From: JANXUR01 sp038229415
Lineage (GTDB): Bacteria; Acidobacteriota; Terriglobia; Terriglobales; Acidobacteriaceae
DNA length: 64,000 nucleotides
Reading direction: 5' to 3'
Assembly (NCBI GenBank): GCA_038229415.1
Contig: JBBROM010000016.1
Location: 22,106 to 86,105 of the forward strand
In this document: positions 9,138 to 17,546 of the stretch, one piece after another
Numbering within the stretch: position 1 is the stretch's first letter
How the letters are laid out: each line of letters starts with the position of its first letter
Position numbers and translations under genes: made by a program
Notes under the pieces: model-generated
Databases searched by the model: none
Told to the model about the DNA's origin: nothing
Seen by the model: only the letters and a program-made list of their open reading frames with translations

Positions 9138-10436
9138 GTGGCATCCAAAAGTTCAATTCCAAGCAAGATCGCGCCGCTCACAGTCGGGGAACTCCCCGAA
9201 GCGGCAACTACGGTCGCTCCCGGAGCATCGCTGCCGCCGGAACGCTACCCCGCTGCTCCGCCGCCGCTTCCACCCGGGGAGATGTCCAACCGGGAAGGAG
9301 CGCAAACCGGCAAAGCAGGAAAGATAAACCCAGCAGCGGCGAAACGGCGGCGGGTAGCCAACACGAAGCCACGAAGCCAGCGGGGTTCGAAGAGTAAAAA
9401 GGCCGACCCTGTTTCCGGCACTCGGTTGGATGAGGACGTGCTTGCCGAGGGCAAGCTTCGTCCCCAAAAGCTCAGCGAATTCATTGGACAGAAACACATC
9501 GTCGCGAATCTCAGGCTTGCGATCGACGCGGCGAAAGCTCGCGGAGAAGCGCTGGACCATGTTCTCCTGTATGGGCCTCCTGGCCTAGGCAAGACCACAC
9601 TTGCGGCAATTATCGCCAAGGAAATGGAATCGCACTTTCAACAGACCTCCGGCCCGGTATTACAGATCAAGGGCGATATCGCAGCAATTCTGTCCAATGT
9701 AAAAGACAAGCAAGTCTTGTTCATCGATGAGACACATCGGCTGCAGCCTGTTCTGGAAGAGTTGTTGTATTCCGCAATTGAGGATTACAAGCTGGACATT
9801 ATGATTGGACAAGGGCCCGCGGCGCGTACCCACACTGTGGACATTAAACCATTTACTTTGATTGGCGCGACTACTCGAGCGGGGCTGCTGAGCGGGCCAC
9901 TGCGTTCGCGCTTTGGCATCGTGCTGCGACTCGAGTTCTACACTGACGATGAGCTCGCTTACATCGTCACACGCTCAGCGGAAATTCTAAAGGTTAAGAT
10001 AACCCCGGAGGGGGCCATGGAGATTGCTCGCCGATCTCGTGGAACGCCTCGGATTGCCAATCGGCTCCTGCGGCGTACGCGTGACTATGCGCAACAGCAC
10101 AATGCTAGCAAGATAGATGTGGACACTGCTCATATGGCTCTGGACATGCTACGTGTGGATCAACACGGCTTTGACGACATTGATCGTCGCCTGCTGCTCA
10201 CCATCATCGAAAAATATCAGGGTGGCCCCGTTGGTCTGAACACACTCGCCGCGGTGCTGGCCGAAGAACCAGACGCGATTGAAGAGATCTACGAGCCCTA
10301 CCTGATGCAGATCGGCTTTCTCAATCGCACGCCGAAGGGCCGCATGGTGACGCACTTAGCCTACGAACACTTCGGCAAAAAGCCGCCAGAACCGCGCGAA
10401 AGCAGCACGCAACCGGCATTATTCCCGGAAGCATAG
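9138..10436 (+). CDS. ruvB: Holliday junction helicase RuvB, N-terminally extended
   Basis: AAA+ branch-migration motor that works with RuvA at Holliday junctions. Walker A GPPGLGKT is at 146-153, sensor motif GATTRAGLL and the C-terminal winged helix (GGPVGLNTLA, RTPKGRM) are clear. The Walker B acidic motif reads DETH (197-200) where RuvB normally has DEIH, and the arginine-finger segment is PLRSRFG instead of PLRDRFG. The product is about 90 residues longer than usual, with a Pro/Ala-rich then Lys/Arg-rich N-terminus. GTG 9138 has no ribosome site; ATG 9282 (Met49), directly behind GGGGAG, is a possible start that still leaves a basic extension. RuvA lies 2.9 kb downstream, not adjacent. 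Confidence 0.88.
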   Translation: MASKSSIPSKIAPLTVGELPEAATTVAPGASLPPERYPAAPPPLPPGEMSNREGAQTGKAGKINPAAAKRRRVANTKPRSQRGSKSKKADPVSGTRLDEDVLAEGKLRPQKLSEFIGQKHIVANLRLAIDAAKARGEALDHVLLYGPPGLGKTTLAAIIAKEMESHFQQTSGPVLQIKGDIAAILSNVKDKQVLFIDETHRLQPVLEELLYSAIEDYKLDIMIGQGPAARTHTVDIKPFTLIGATTRAGLLSGPLRSRFGIVLRLEFYTDDELAYIVTRSAEILKVKITPEGAMEIARRSRGTPRIANRLLRRTRDYAQQHNASKIDVDTAHMALDMLRVDQHGFDDIDRRLLLTIIEKYQGGPVGLNTLAAVLAEEPDAIEEIYEPYLMQIGFLNRTPKGRMVTHLAYEHFGKKPPEPRESSTQPALFPEA

Positions 10437-10618
10437 TCCGCCAAGCCACCCAGTTTGCGCTCATCGGCTGTTCTACTTTCAGAACATGGCGAATATCCCT
10501 ATTCCCGCAAACCTCTAGGGACGATAGAATGTGGCAGCTTTCGGCGGTGCCCCAGGGTCTCAGTTCGCGCCAATGTTTCGACCGTCTCGAATGCCCGGAT
10601 TTCTAGATTGCTATCTCC

Positions 10619-12949
10619 ATGCCTCTGCCAGTGCCCAAGCGTTTGCGCGGACTGTGGTCGCGCAAACCGCGAGCCATACTCACAGCCGCCGCCCTGTTGC
10701 TGCTGACGGCGGCGGCCGACGCTGCCGATCCTATTCCCGGCGTACACATTCCCAAACTCTCATCCGCCCCCACGCTCGAAGACTTCCTCACCATGCAGCC
10801 GCATGGCGAAGCCGCCATGCACATGGCCAAGGTTTCCGACTTCCGCCAGCGCGAACCGCACGATGGCGAGCTGGCGTCGCAAAAGACCGAAGCCTACCTC
10901 GGCTACGACGCCAAGCGCCTCTACGTCGTCTTCCTCTGTTTCGACACCGACCCCAAGCGCATCCGAGCCCGCCTCAGCCGCCGCGAAGACATCTATGACG
11001 ACGACACCGTGGAGATCATGCTCGACACCTATCGCGATCACCGCCGCGCCTTCGTCTTCCAGTCCACGCCGCTTGGCATTCAGTGGGACGGCATCTTCTC
11101 CGAAGCCTCCACCACCGCGGGCAGCGACTACTTCGGCTTCGACCCTTCCTTCGACACCGTGTGGGAAAACAAAGGCCGCGTCACAGACAAGGGATTTGTC
11201 GTCTGGTTCGCCATTCCCTTTCGCAGCCTCCGCTTTCATCCCGCCGACACCCAAAGCTGGGGCATCATCCTGAATCGCAGCATTCCGCGCACCAACGAAA
11301 ATATCTTTTGGCCGCGCGTCAGCAAGCGCAACGGCAGCCGCCTGTCGCAGGAAGCCACACTGGACGGCATTGAACACATTCCCGCGGGCCGTAACATGCA
11401 GTTCATTCCCTACGGCATCGCCGACGCGTTTCACTCGCTCAACACCCGCGACCCTTTCGCCCCTCACTTCGACAATCGCTTGGTCGGCGGCAAGTTCGGA
11501 CTCGACGCCAAGTTCGTTCTGCACAAAAGCCTGACGCTCGACCTCACCGCGAATCCTGACTTTAGCCAGGTCGAATCCGACGAGCCGCAGGTCACGGTCA
11601 ATCAGCGCTTCGCTGTCTACTTTCCAGAAAAGCGCCCGTTCTTCATCGAAAACTCCGACTTCTTTGCCACGCCCATCAATCTGCTATTTACACGTCAAAT
11701 CGCCAATCCCCAGTATGGTGCCCGCCTCAGCGGACGCCTTGGCCGCTACGGCGTCGGCCTGCTGGTGGCCAACGATCGCGCTCCGGGGCTGGTGGTTCCT
11801 TTCCACGACCCCGAAGTGGGCAAGAAGGCGACCTACGCAGTGGGCCGCGTCACTCGTGACTTCGCCCGCCAGTCGCGAGTCGGCGTCATCTACACCGACC
11901 GCGAGTTCGACGGTGCATTCAACCGCGTGGGTGGGTTCGACGCCCGCTTCAAACTCAGCGAAAACTGGACGGCAAGCGGACAAGCCGTGGTGAGTTCCAC
12001 CCGGCATCTCGACGGCAGCTATCAGGCAGGCCCCGCCGATAAATTCAACCTGCAACGCACCGGCTACCACTTTAATTACGACCTCACCTACAACGACATT
12101 GCTCCCGGATTCCAAACCCGCACGGGCTTTGTAAACCGCGTGGACATCCGCAATGTGGGCCAAATGGCAAGTTACGTCTTTCGGCCCAAGAAAGGACGGG
12201 TGACGGATTGGGGCCCGAGCCTGCTGGTGCAGCAGGTATGGGATCACCGCGGCTTGCGTCTCGATTCCACCATTCAGCCGGCATTTCTCGTCGAGCTCAC
12301 CGGCAACGCTTACTTCCAGATACAGCCCACGGACTTCCATGAGCGTTTGCGCCCCAGCGATGGCTTTGGCAACTTGACTGATCAGGACTATCACGAGCGC
12401 CTGACCACCCTGTTTTCAGGAACCAGCTTGCTGAAACAGGCAACCGTCGGCGGGCAGTATTCATTCGGTCAGCTCATCAACTTTGCCCCGCTCTCCGGCC
12501 CACCGGTGCTGGCAAAAGCCGACACCGGAAACTTCACGGTCTCCTATCGTCCGTTCTCCTCATTGAAGGTGGATAACACTTATCTGTTCAACCGCCTGCG
12601 TGACTTGAACTCCGGCCACGCCATCTTCAACAACCACATCTTCCGCAGCAAATTTAACTGGCAGTTCACCCGCGAACTCTCCGCCCGCGCCATCGTCGAG
12701 TACGCCACCACACTGGCAAATCCGGGCTTCACCTCGCTCACCACCACCAAGAACCTGAACAGCGACTTCCTCATCACCTACCTCGTGCATCCCGGCACTG
12801 CAATTTATTTCGGCTACAACAGCAACCTGCAAAATCTCGACCCGCGCCTGCAAACCGACGGCTTCGGCAACCTCCTCCGCACCCAAGATCGCCTGATCAA
12901 CGACGGCCGCCTCATCTTCGTCAAGGTGAGCTGGCTCTTCCGCTACTAG
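10619..12949 (+). CDS. DUF5916 protein with CBM9-like N-terminus, outer-membrane barrel type
   Basis: 776 residues. A basic start and hydrophobic stretch (ILTAAALLLLTAAADA) form a signal peptide. Residues about 60-240 resemble the family-9 carbohydrate-binding sandwich seen at the front of DUF5916 proteins (AYLGYDAKRLYVVFLCFD, DDDTVEIMLDTY). The rest is the DUF5916 region (DFSQVESDEPQVTVNQRF, FPEKRPFFIEN) of alternating beta strands ending in ...KVSWLFRY, an aromatic end like outer-membrane barrels. Function is unproven; surface glycan handling is a reasonable guess. No ribosome site is obvious at ATG 10619. It separates ruvB from ruvA on the same strand. Confidence 0.85.
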   Translation: MPLPVPKRLRGLWSRKPRAILTAAALLLLTAAADAADPIPGVHIPKLSSAPTLEDFLTMQPHGEAAMHMAKVSDFRQREPHDGELASQKTEAYLGYDAKRLYVVFLCFDTDPKRIRARLSRREDIYDDDTVEIMLDTYRDHRRAFVFQSTPLGIQWDGIFSEASTTAGSDYFGFDPSFDTVWENKGRVTDKGFVVWFAIPFRSLRFHPADTQSWGIILNRSIPRTNENIFWPRVSKRNGSRLSQEATLDGIEHIPAGRNMQFIPYGIADAFHSLNTRDPFAPHFDNRLVGGKFGLDAKFVLHKSLTLDLTANPDFSQVESDEPQVTVNQRFAVYFPEKRPFFIENSDFFATPINLLFTRQIANPQYGARLSGRLGRYGVGLLVANDRAPGLVVPFHDPEVGKKATYAVGRVTRDFARQSRVGVIYTDREFDGAFNRVGGFDARFKLSENWTASGQAVVSSTRHLDGSYQAGPADKFNLQRTGYHFNYDLTYNDIAPGFQTRTGFVNRVDIRNVGQMASYVFRPKKGRVTDWGPSLLVQQVWDHRGLRLDSTIQPAFLVELTGNAYFQIQPTDFHERLRPSDGFGNLTDQDYHERLTTLFSGTSLLKQATVGGQYSFGQLINFAPLSGPPVLAKADTGNFTVSYRPFSSLKVDNTYLFNRLRDLNSGHAIFNNHIFRSKFNWQFTRELSARAIVEYATTLANPGFTSLTTTKNLNSDFLITYLVHPGTAIYFGYNSNLQNLDPRLQTDGFGNLLRTQDRLINDGRLIFVKVSWLFRY

Positions 12950-12977
12950 CAAATTTGCGTGTGTCATCCCGACCGAA

Positions 12978-13011
12978 GGAAATTGCTCCGCGAGATCGCG
13001 GAGCAATTTCC
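12978..13011. repeat. perfect 15-bp stem-loop
   Basis: GGAAATTGCTCCGCG (12978-12992), loop AGAT, and its exact complement (12997-13011). Flanks read TGTCATCCCGACC before and GCAGTGGAGGGGACC after. It begins 28 bases after the DUF5916 stop. No U-run follows, so a repeat element is more likely than an intrinsic terminator. Confidence 0.75.
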
Positions 13012-13074
13012 GCAGTGGAGGGGACCTTGTGTTTGTTCGGAAAAGCGGCCAGTGTGGGATAGTTCACAAGTGTC

Positions 13075-13110
13075 GGGTGCCCCATGTCTCGCGCCTTTCG
13101 AGACATGGGA
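13075..13110. repeat. palindromic intergenic element (copy 3)
   Basis: GGGTGCCCCA head, perfect 11-bp stem CCCATGTCTCG (13081-13091) with CGAGACATGGG (13099-13109). It shares the head with copies 1, 2 and 4 but has entirely different arm sequence. Confidence 0.75.
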
Positions 13111-13114
13111 TGCC

Positions 13115-13158
13115 GGGTGCCCCATCCTAAACGCAGTCGTATCGCGTTTAGGGTGGGG
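13115..13158. repeat. palindromic intergenic element (copy 4)
   Basis: GGGTGCCCCA head directly after copy 3. Stem CCCCATCCTAAACGC (13120-13134) pairs with GCGTTTAGGGTGGGG (13144-13158) with a single G-T pair. The remaining bases of 12950-13286 show nothing else recognisable. Confidence 0.75.
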
Positions 13159-13286
13159 TCTTTCGCTTACTCGCCAAGAACTGTTCTCAGCGAGCACTCG
13201 TGTTTGTTTTACGTATGCTCCCCCCCACCTCAGCCCCGCATCCGCCTTACAATGGAGCCGCAGCCCTCGCGGGTTGCGCTACCCTT

Positions 13287-13871
13287 ATGATTGCTCACTT
13301 GCGCGGCATCTTGATCGAGAAGCATCCCAACCAGGCGGTGGTGGAAGCCGGTGGCGTGGGCTATGACGTCGTCATCACTGTGCCGACGTTCAGCAGTTTG
13401 CCAGAAACTGGCAGCACGGTCGCGCTGCACATTCACACCCATGTGCGTGAAGATGCCCTCGCGCTCTTCGGCTTCGGATCACGCGAAGAAAAGCATCTGT
13501 TCGAGAAGCTGATTACGGTAAGCGGCATCGGCCCCAAGCTCGCGGTGACGATCCTCAGCGGCATGGCCGCCGACGCGCTCGGCAGCGCCATTCGCAGCAA
13601 CGACCTCGCGGCTCTCACCCGCATTCCGGGCATCGGCAAAAAGACCGCCGAGCGCATGGTGCTGGAACTGCGCGACAAGATTCTGCCGCCCGCCAATGCA
13701 GTGGAAGCAGCGCCTACATCAGCCACTAAGGTGGAAGAGGACGCACTTTCCGCATTATTGAATCTGGGATATGCTCGACCCGCAGCCGAACGCGCACTGG
13801 CAGCCGTAAAGCTGGGCCGCGATTCGTTCGACACACTATTCCGCGAGGCTTTGGCTTCACTTTCCAAATAG
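13287..13871 (+). CDS. ruvA: Holliday junction DNA-binding protein RuvA
   Basis: 194 residues, the normal RuvA length. N-terminal OB-fold (MIAHLRGILIEK, GGVGYDV, HTHVREDALALFGF), then tandem helix-hairpin-helix motifs (VSGIGPKLAVTILSG and IPGIGKKTAERMVLELRDK), a flexible linker and the C-terminal helical domain III that contacts RuvB (ALSALLNLGYARPAAERAL). The open frame extends 29 codons upstream, but Met at 13287 is the family start. It loads RuvB on four-way junctions. Stands between repeats and the dipeptidase gene. Confidence 0.95.
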   Translation: MIAHLRGILIEKHPNQAVVEAGGVGYDVVITVPTFSSLPETGSTVALHIHTHVREDALALFGFGSREEKHLFEKLITVSGIGPKLAVTILSGMAADALGSAIRSNDLAALTRIPGIGKKTAERMVLELRDKILPPANAVEAAPTSATKVEEDALSALLNLGYARPAAERALAAVKLGRDSFDTLFREALASLSK

Positions 13872-13926
13872 CGTGGCGCGTTAAGTTCGAGGCGGCAGAT
13901 TTTTTGCAACATAAGTTTGCGAGGCA

Positions 13927-15105
13927 ATGCGAATGATCAAACTACGGAAAGTTTTGGGCGTTCTGGCGCTGCTGTTGCTGATTCTGGTCGGGGGATTCTA
14001 TCTTGTAGCTCCCGCTGAAGTCGAGCGCACTATGAATCCCGTGCTGCACAAGTCTCCGTATGCGGCTAGTGCGTCCGCCAAAGCTCTGCACGCCACGCTC
14101 CTCGTCGCCGACATGCACGCCGACACCCTGCTCTGGGGCCGCGACATTCTCGCGCGCGGCACTCGCGGACAAGTGGACGTGCCTCGTTTGATCGAAGGCA
14201 ACGTTGCCCTGCAAATTTTCTCACTGCCCACCAAAACGCCCCGCGGCCTCAACTACGAACACAATGACGACAAGACCGACCAGATCAAGCTGCTCGCCAT
14301 GGCGCAAGGCTGGCCGGTGCGCACCTGGGGAAGCCTCACCGAGCGCGCCCTCTATCAAGCTAACCGACTCAACACCGCGGCGGAAGCCTCGGAAGGCCGG
14401 TTCACGCTCATCGGCAGCGCAAGTGCCCTGAAGAAGTATCTCGCCGAGCGCGAAAAGAATCCAGACATGACGGCAGGCCTGCTCGCCATCGAAGGCGCGC
14501 ACGCACTCGACGGCAATCTCGACAACCTCGACCGCCTCTACGACGCAGGCTATCGCATGGTGTCGCCCGCCCATTTTTTCGACAATTTTATCGGCGGCTC
14601 CTCCGCGGGCGAGAATAAAATTGGCCTGACCGGGGCGGGACGCGAATGGGTGCGACGCATGGAAGCCAAACACATGGTCATTGACCTCGCCCACTCGTCC
14701 GCACAAACCATTGACGATGTACTCGCGATCACAACCCGCCCCGTCGTCGTCTCGCACGGCGGCGTAAAGGGCACCTGCAACAACAATCGCAATCTCAGCG
14801 ACGAACAAGTTAAGGCCATCGCCGCAAAAGGCGGCGTGATCGGCATCGGCTACTGGGAAACCGCCACCTGCGGACACGACGCCCACGCCATCGCCCGCGC
14901 CGCTCGCTACGTCGCCAATCTAGTCGGCGTGGAACACGTCGGCCTCGGCTCGGACTTCGACGGTGCCGTCACCACCCCCTTCGACGCCAGCGGCATGGTA
15001 CAAATCACCGACGCCCTCCTCGCCGAAGGCTTCAGCAACGATGACATCGCCAGAATCATGGGTGGAAACGTAATCGCCCTGCTCCAGGCAGAGTTGCCAG
15101 AGTAG
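13927..15105 (+). CDS. membrane-anchored M19 dipeptidase
   Basis: 392 residues. An N-terminal helix (VLGVLALLLLILVGGFYLV) anchors or exports the protein. The renal-dipeptidase metal site is visible: His64-x-Asp66 (ADMHADTLLWGRD), the bridging Glu in LAIEGAHAL, His in VIDLAHSS and SHGGVKGT, and Asp in GLGSDFDG. M19 enzymes are zinc hydrolases cleaving dipeptides, some acting on D-amino-acid peptides. It probably scavenges peptides in the periplasm. GAGG lies 6 bases before ATG 13927; the next Met (13933) is an alternative. Starts 55 bases after ruvA. Confidence 0.92.
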   Translation: MRMIKLRKVLGVLALLLLILVGGFYLVAPAEVERTMNPVLHKSPYAASASAKALHATLLVADMHADTLLWGRDILARGTRGQVDVPRLIEGNVALQIFSLPTKTPRGLNYEHNDDKTDQIKLLAMAQGWPVRTWGSLTERALYQANRLNTAAEASEGRFTLIGSASALKKYLAEREKNPDMTAGLLAIEGAHALDGNLDNLDRLYDAGYRMVSPAHFFDNFIGGSSAGENKIGLTGAGREWVRRMEAKHMVIDLAHSSAQTIDDVLAITTRPVVVSHGGVKGTCNNNRNLSDEQVKAIAAKGGVIGIGYWETATCGHDAHAIARAARYVANLVGVEHVGLGSDFDGAVTTPFDASGMVQITDALLAEGFSNDDIARIMGGNVIALLQAELPE

Positions 15106-15112
15106 CCAGGGC

Positions 15113-15202
15113 CGCTACTTTCGATGCAGGAGGCACGATTGTCGCTTATCCTCCTTGTATACAATGACTTGCATGGATATCTTGGCGCTGGAGACTCAAA
15201 GT
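15113..15202 (+). repeat. dispersed GGAGACTC repeat, copy A
   Basis: Copy of a repeat with the order CTACTTTC-GATGCAG-GGCACGAtTGTCGCTTATC, an AT-rich box (TTGTATACAATGA), a variable 20-25 base stretch, then GGCGCTGGAGACTCAAA. The same order occurs at 38541, 51371, 59522 and 60309, always on the plus strand. TATACAAT resembles a -10 box. Confidence 0.8.
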
Positions 15203-15706
15203 GCCTATGTATTTCTGCTCGGCGCCAACCCGGTAACCTGTCGAAAACCCCTCGAGCCTTTCGTCAAATTACGAAGCGTTGAATACTCCAATGGGGGAAC
15301 TTCCTGGGTGGCGGCTTGCGCGCGCGCCGTGCAGTTCGAACCTTTATGAGGCTGCTTTCACGGTGCCAGCTCTTGGCGTCAATTGCTTCTCTTGCGCGTA
15401 ATCGCCTGCGAGTGCTAGGTTGGTGACCGGGGCTGCAAGCATCAGGAGCCCATGACAGTTTTTGGTGGATGATCCCAGCTCGATTCGGGGCGTTCCGCTT
15501 GCATTGCGCACCGGTGTCCACGATTGACAGTTCCATCAAGACCAGTTACCACCGCAACAGGACGGAGACAGTTTGCCAGCTCGGCTCACGAAGGGTTGCA
15601 GTTTGGCGAGTGCGATGGGCGCAATCCTCGCCGGCGTTTCCATGCTCCCGGCTACAGGCATCGTTTGCGGGCAGTGGCCGGGCAGACTCACAGGCGAGAA
15701 ACGGAC
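15203..15706. other. intergenic stretch without a recognised gene
   Basis: Short frames here have no ribosome sites or recognisable motifs. GCTAGGTTGGT near 15414 also occurs just after repeat copy B (near 38668), so part of this stretch may belong to a longer version of the repeat. The start of the hydrolase gene could extend up to 183 bases into the right end. Confidence 0.4.
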
Positions 15707-16561
15707 GTGAGTACATCCAGCCCAGCCGGATCGCCGGAAGCATTTTTTCTCCGCGTTCAGCAGCGGAATCTTTACTGCGTCTATTACCCTGCCGCAATGA
15801 ACACTGGCGGCAACGCTATCTTGTATGTTCCACCTTTCGCCGGGGAGATGCACTGTTCGCGGGATTTCGTTGCAAGGATGGCACGGGAACTGGCGATTCG
15901 GGGGCAGAGCGTACTGATGCTGGATTTATTTGGCACAGGTGACAGTGGCGGCGATTTTGAAGAAGCACGCTGGGAGATTTGGCAATCAGACCTTGATGCT
16001 GCGGTAAATTGGTTAGGACAAAACGGCCAAAGCCATCTCACCCTTTGGGGGGTGCGGCTGGGAGCTATCCTAGCGCTCGAGGCGGCTTCCAGGGCGAATA
16101 TGGAAGTTGATCGTGTGGTTCTGTGGCAACCCGTGATCGAAGGCGAGCCTATGCTGACCCAGTTTCTCCGCATGCACCTCGCAGCAGAAGACGACCCTGC
16201 AGGACGCTTGCGTGAGGCCCTGAGCGACCGCAACCTGCGCCGCGCCCTGGCTTACGGTGACACGGTCGAGGTCGGTGGATTCAGCGTTAGCCCAGCCTTG
16301 ATTCGCGCCATGGATCGTCTGCACCTGCAGCCGCTTGCAAGCAATATTTCCGCACCGATTCATTGGCTGGAAGTGCTGTCCGATTTCGGGGGAGAGTCTC
16401 CCGCACAGAGCCTGAAATTGATTGAGGAATGGCGGGGTATGAGCAAAGAGGTCACACTGCATCAGGCAATCCTATGGCCGTTTTGGCACTTTCCTCACAG
16501 CGTGGACCATCAGCTCTTGCTTCCTGCACTGCTTCCCATGTTTGGAGTGATTGAGTCATGA
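15707..16561 (+). CDS. exosortase-A-system-associated hydrolase 2-like alpha/beta hydrolase
   Basis: 284 residues from GTG 15707. It matches the TIGR03101-type family: EAFFLR start, VPPFAGEMHCSR (41-52), LDLFGTGDSGGDFEEARWEIW and LWGVRLGA (113-120) where a classic hydrolase has GxSxG. The family is usually found with hydrolase 1, an ACP and an acyl-CoA ligase near exosortase A. The open frame reaches back to 15524, but that part is unlike the family. Its TGA overlaps the ATG of hydrolase 1 by four bases, so the two are translationally coupled. In this locus they may release or edit carrier-bound acyl intermediates, which is inference from the missing thioesterase. Confidence 0.8.
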   Translation: MSTSSPAGSPEAFFLRVQQRNLYCVYYPAAMNTGGNAILYVPPFAGEMHCSRDFVARMARELAIRGQSVLMLDLFGTGDSGGDFEEARWEIWQSDLDAAVNWLGQNGQSHLTLWGVRLGAILALEAASRANMEVDRVVLWQPVIEGEPMLTQFLRMHLAAEDDPAGRLREALSDRNLRRALAYGDTVEVGGFSVSPALIRAMDRLHLQPLASNISAPIHWLEVLSDFGGESPAQSLKLIEEWRGMSKEVTLHQAILWPFWHFPHSVDHQLLLPALLPMFGVIES

Positions 16562-17502
16562 CGACCGAAACACGGCGCACAAAACGCGAGGTGGTGTGTA
16601 GCGCCGTCTGTGAAGGTGCGCGCGTTTTCGGAGTGCTACACCTTCCCGTGGGCGAGGCTTGGTGTGGAATTGTGATGATCCACGGCCGCCCCGGCTACCG
16701 AGTGGGCGCGGGCAGGGTGTTTGTTCATCTGGCCCGCATCTGGACTGCAGCAGGAATCGCAGTCTTGCGCATGGACTACCGGGGAACTGCAGAGTGCGAA
16801 GGTACGCCGGTTCGCTGGGAAGAGACCGGCCAGGACATCGCCGTAGCAGTAAATTCGCTGCTGGCCCAAGTCCCGTCCCTACAAAGAGTGGTTCTGTGGA
16901 GCTCCTGTGGCGGAGCAGCGGACGCCATGCAATCGGCAGCCGAAGACCCGCGGATCGAGTCGCTGGTTCTAGTGAATCCGTGGGTGTACGACGTGCGCAA
17001 CCGCGCCCGGATGAAGTTGAAGCACCACACCGGTTTACTGGTGCGCAAGCTGGCAAACGCACAGTGGTGGCGCAGTGTTGCAAGGGGTCGCACCGGGCAG
17101 GCAAAGTGGGTAACTGCGGCGCGCATCCTTACAAGCTTGCGCGAAGCCGCAGGTTTGGGATCCTCCCATGGGTGCAGCGCGCAGCCCGTGCCAGAGCAAG
17201 GGTTGAATCAAGTGACGATGCGGGCACATCTGTCGTATCGCAATCCAACCCTTGCCGACCAGTTGGCCCGTAGCCTGGATGCATTTCCCGGAAAACTGCT
17301 GGTCATTTTGAGCGGAGCGGACATGGGGGCGCAAGCTTTTGCCGCATTGACCCAGACCTCACCCAAATGGCGCGCCCTGATGGCCGCTGACCGCGTGGTT
17401 CGTCATAATCTACCGGGGGCGGATCATGGCTTTCGCCGTCGTGAATGGCGTGAGCAGGTGGCGGCGTGGACTCTGCAATGGCTGCTCCAGCAGCGCAAGT
17501 AA
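16558..17502 (+). CDS. exosortase-A-system-associated hydrolase 1-like alpha/beta hydrolase
   Basis: 314 residues, TIGR03100-type. Diagnostic features are HGRPGYRVGAGR (42-53), LRMDYRGTAECEG, and VVLWSSCGGAADA, where Cys117 occupies the nucleophile elbow instead of Ser, as in the family (GLCDAAS). A C-terminal His lies in NLPGADHGFRRREW. It overlaps hydrolase 2 by ATGA. It converges with the PKS gene, only 44 bases between stops. No exosortase or PEP-CTERM protein is present in the window, so here the pair is associated with NRPS-PKS and ACP genes instead. Substrate unknown. Confidence 0.8.
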   Translation: MTTETRRTKREVVCSAVCEGARVFGVLHLPVGEAWCGIVMIHGRPGYRVGAGRVFVHLARIWTAAGIAVLRMDYRGTAECEGTPVRWEETGQDIAVAVNSLLAQVPSLQRVVLWSSCGGAADAMQSAAEDPRIESLVLVNPWVYDVRNRARMKLKHHTGLLVRKLANAQWWRSVARGRTGQAKWVTAARILTSLREAAGLGSSHGCSAQPVPEQGLNQVTMRAHLSYRNPTLADQLARSLDAFPGKLLVILSGADMGAQAFAALTQTSPKWRALMAADRVVRHNLPGADHGFRRREWREQVAAWTLQWLLQQRK

Positions 17503-17546
17503 GCGCGGACTTTCAATCGTGAATTGCGGAGCCGCAGGCGCAGGGA

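Noticed and set aside
15524..15706. upstream extension of the hydrolase 2 frame
   Set aside because: Arg/His-rich sequence unlike the family, which begins near EAFFLR.
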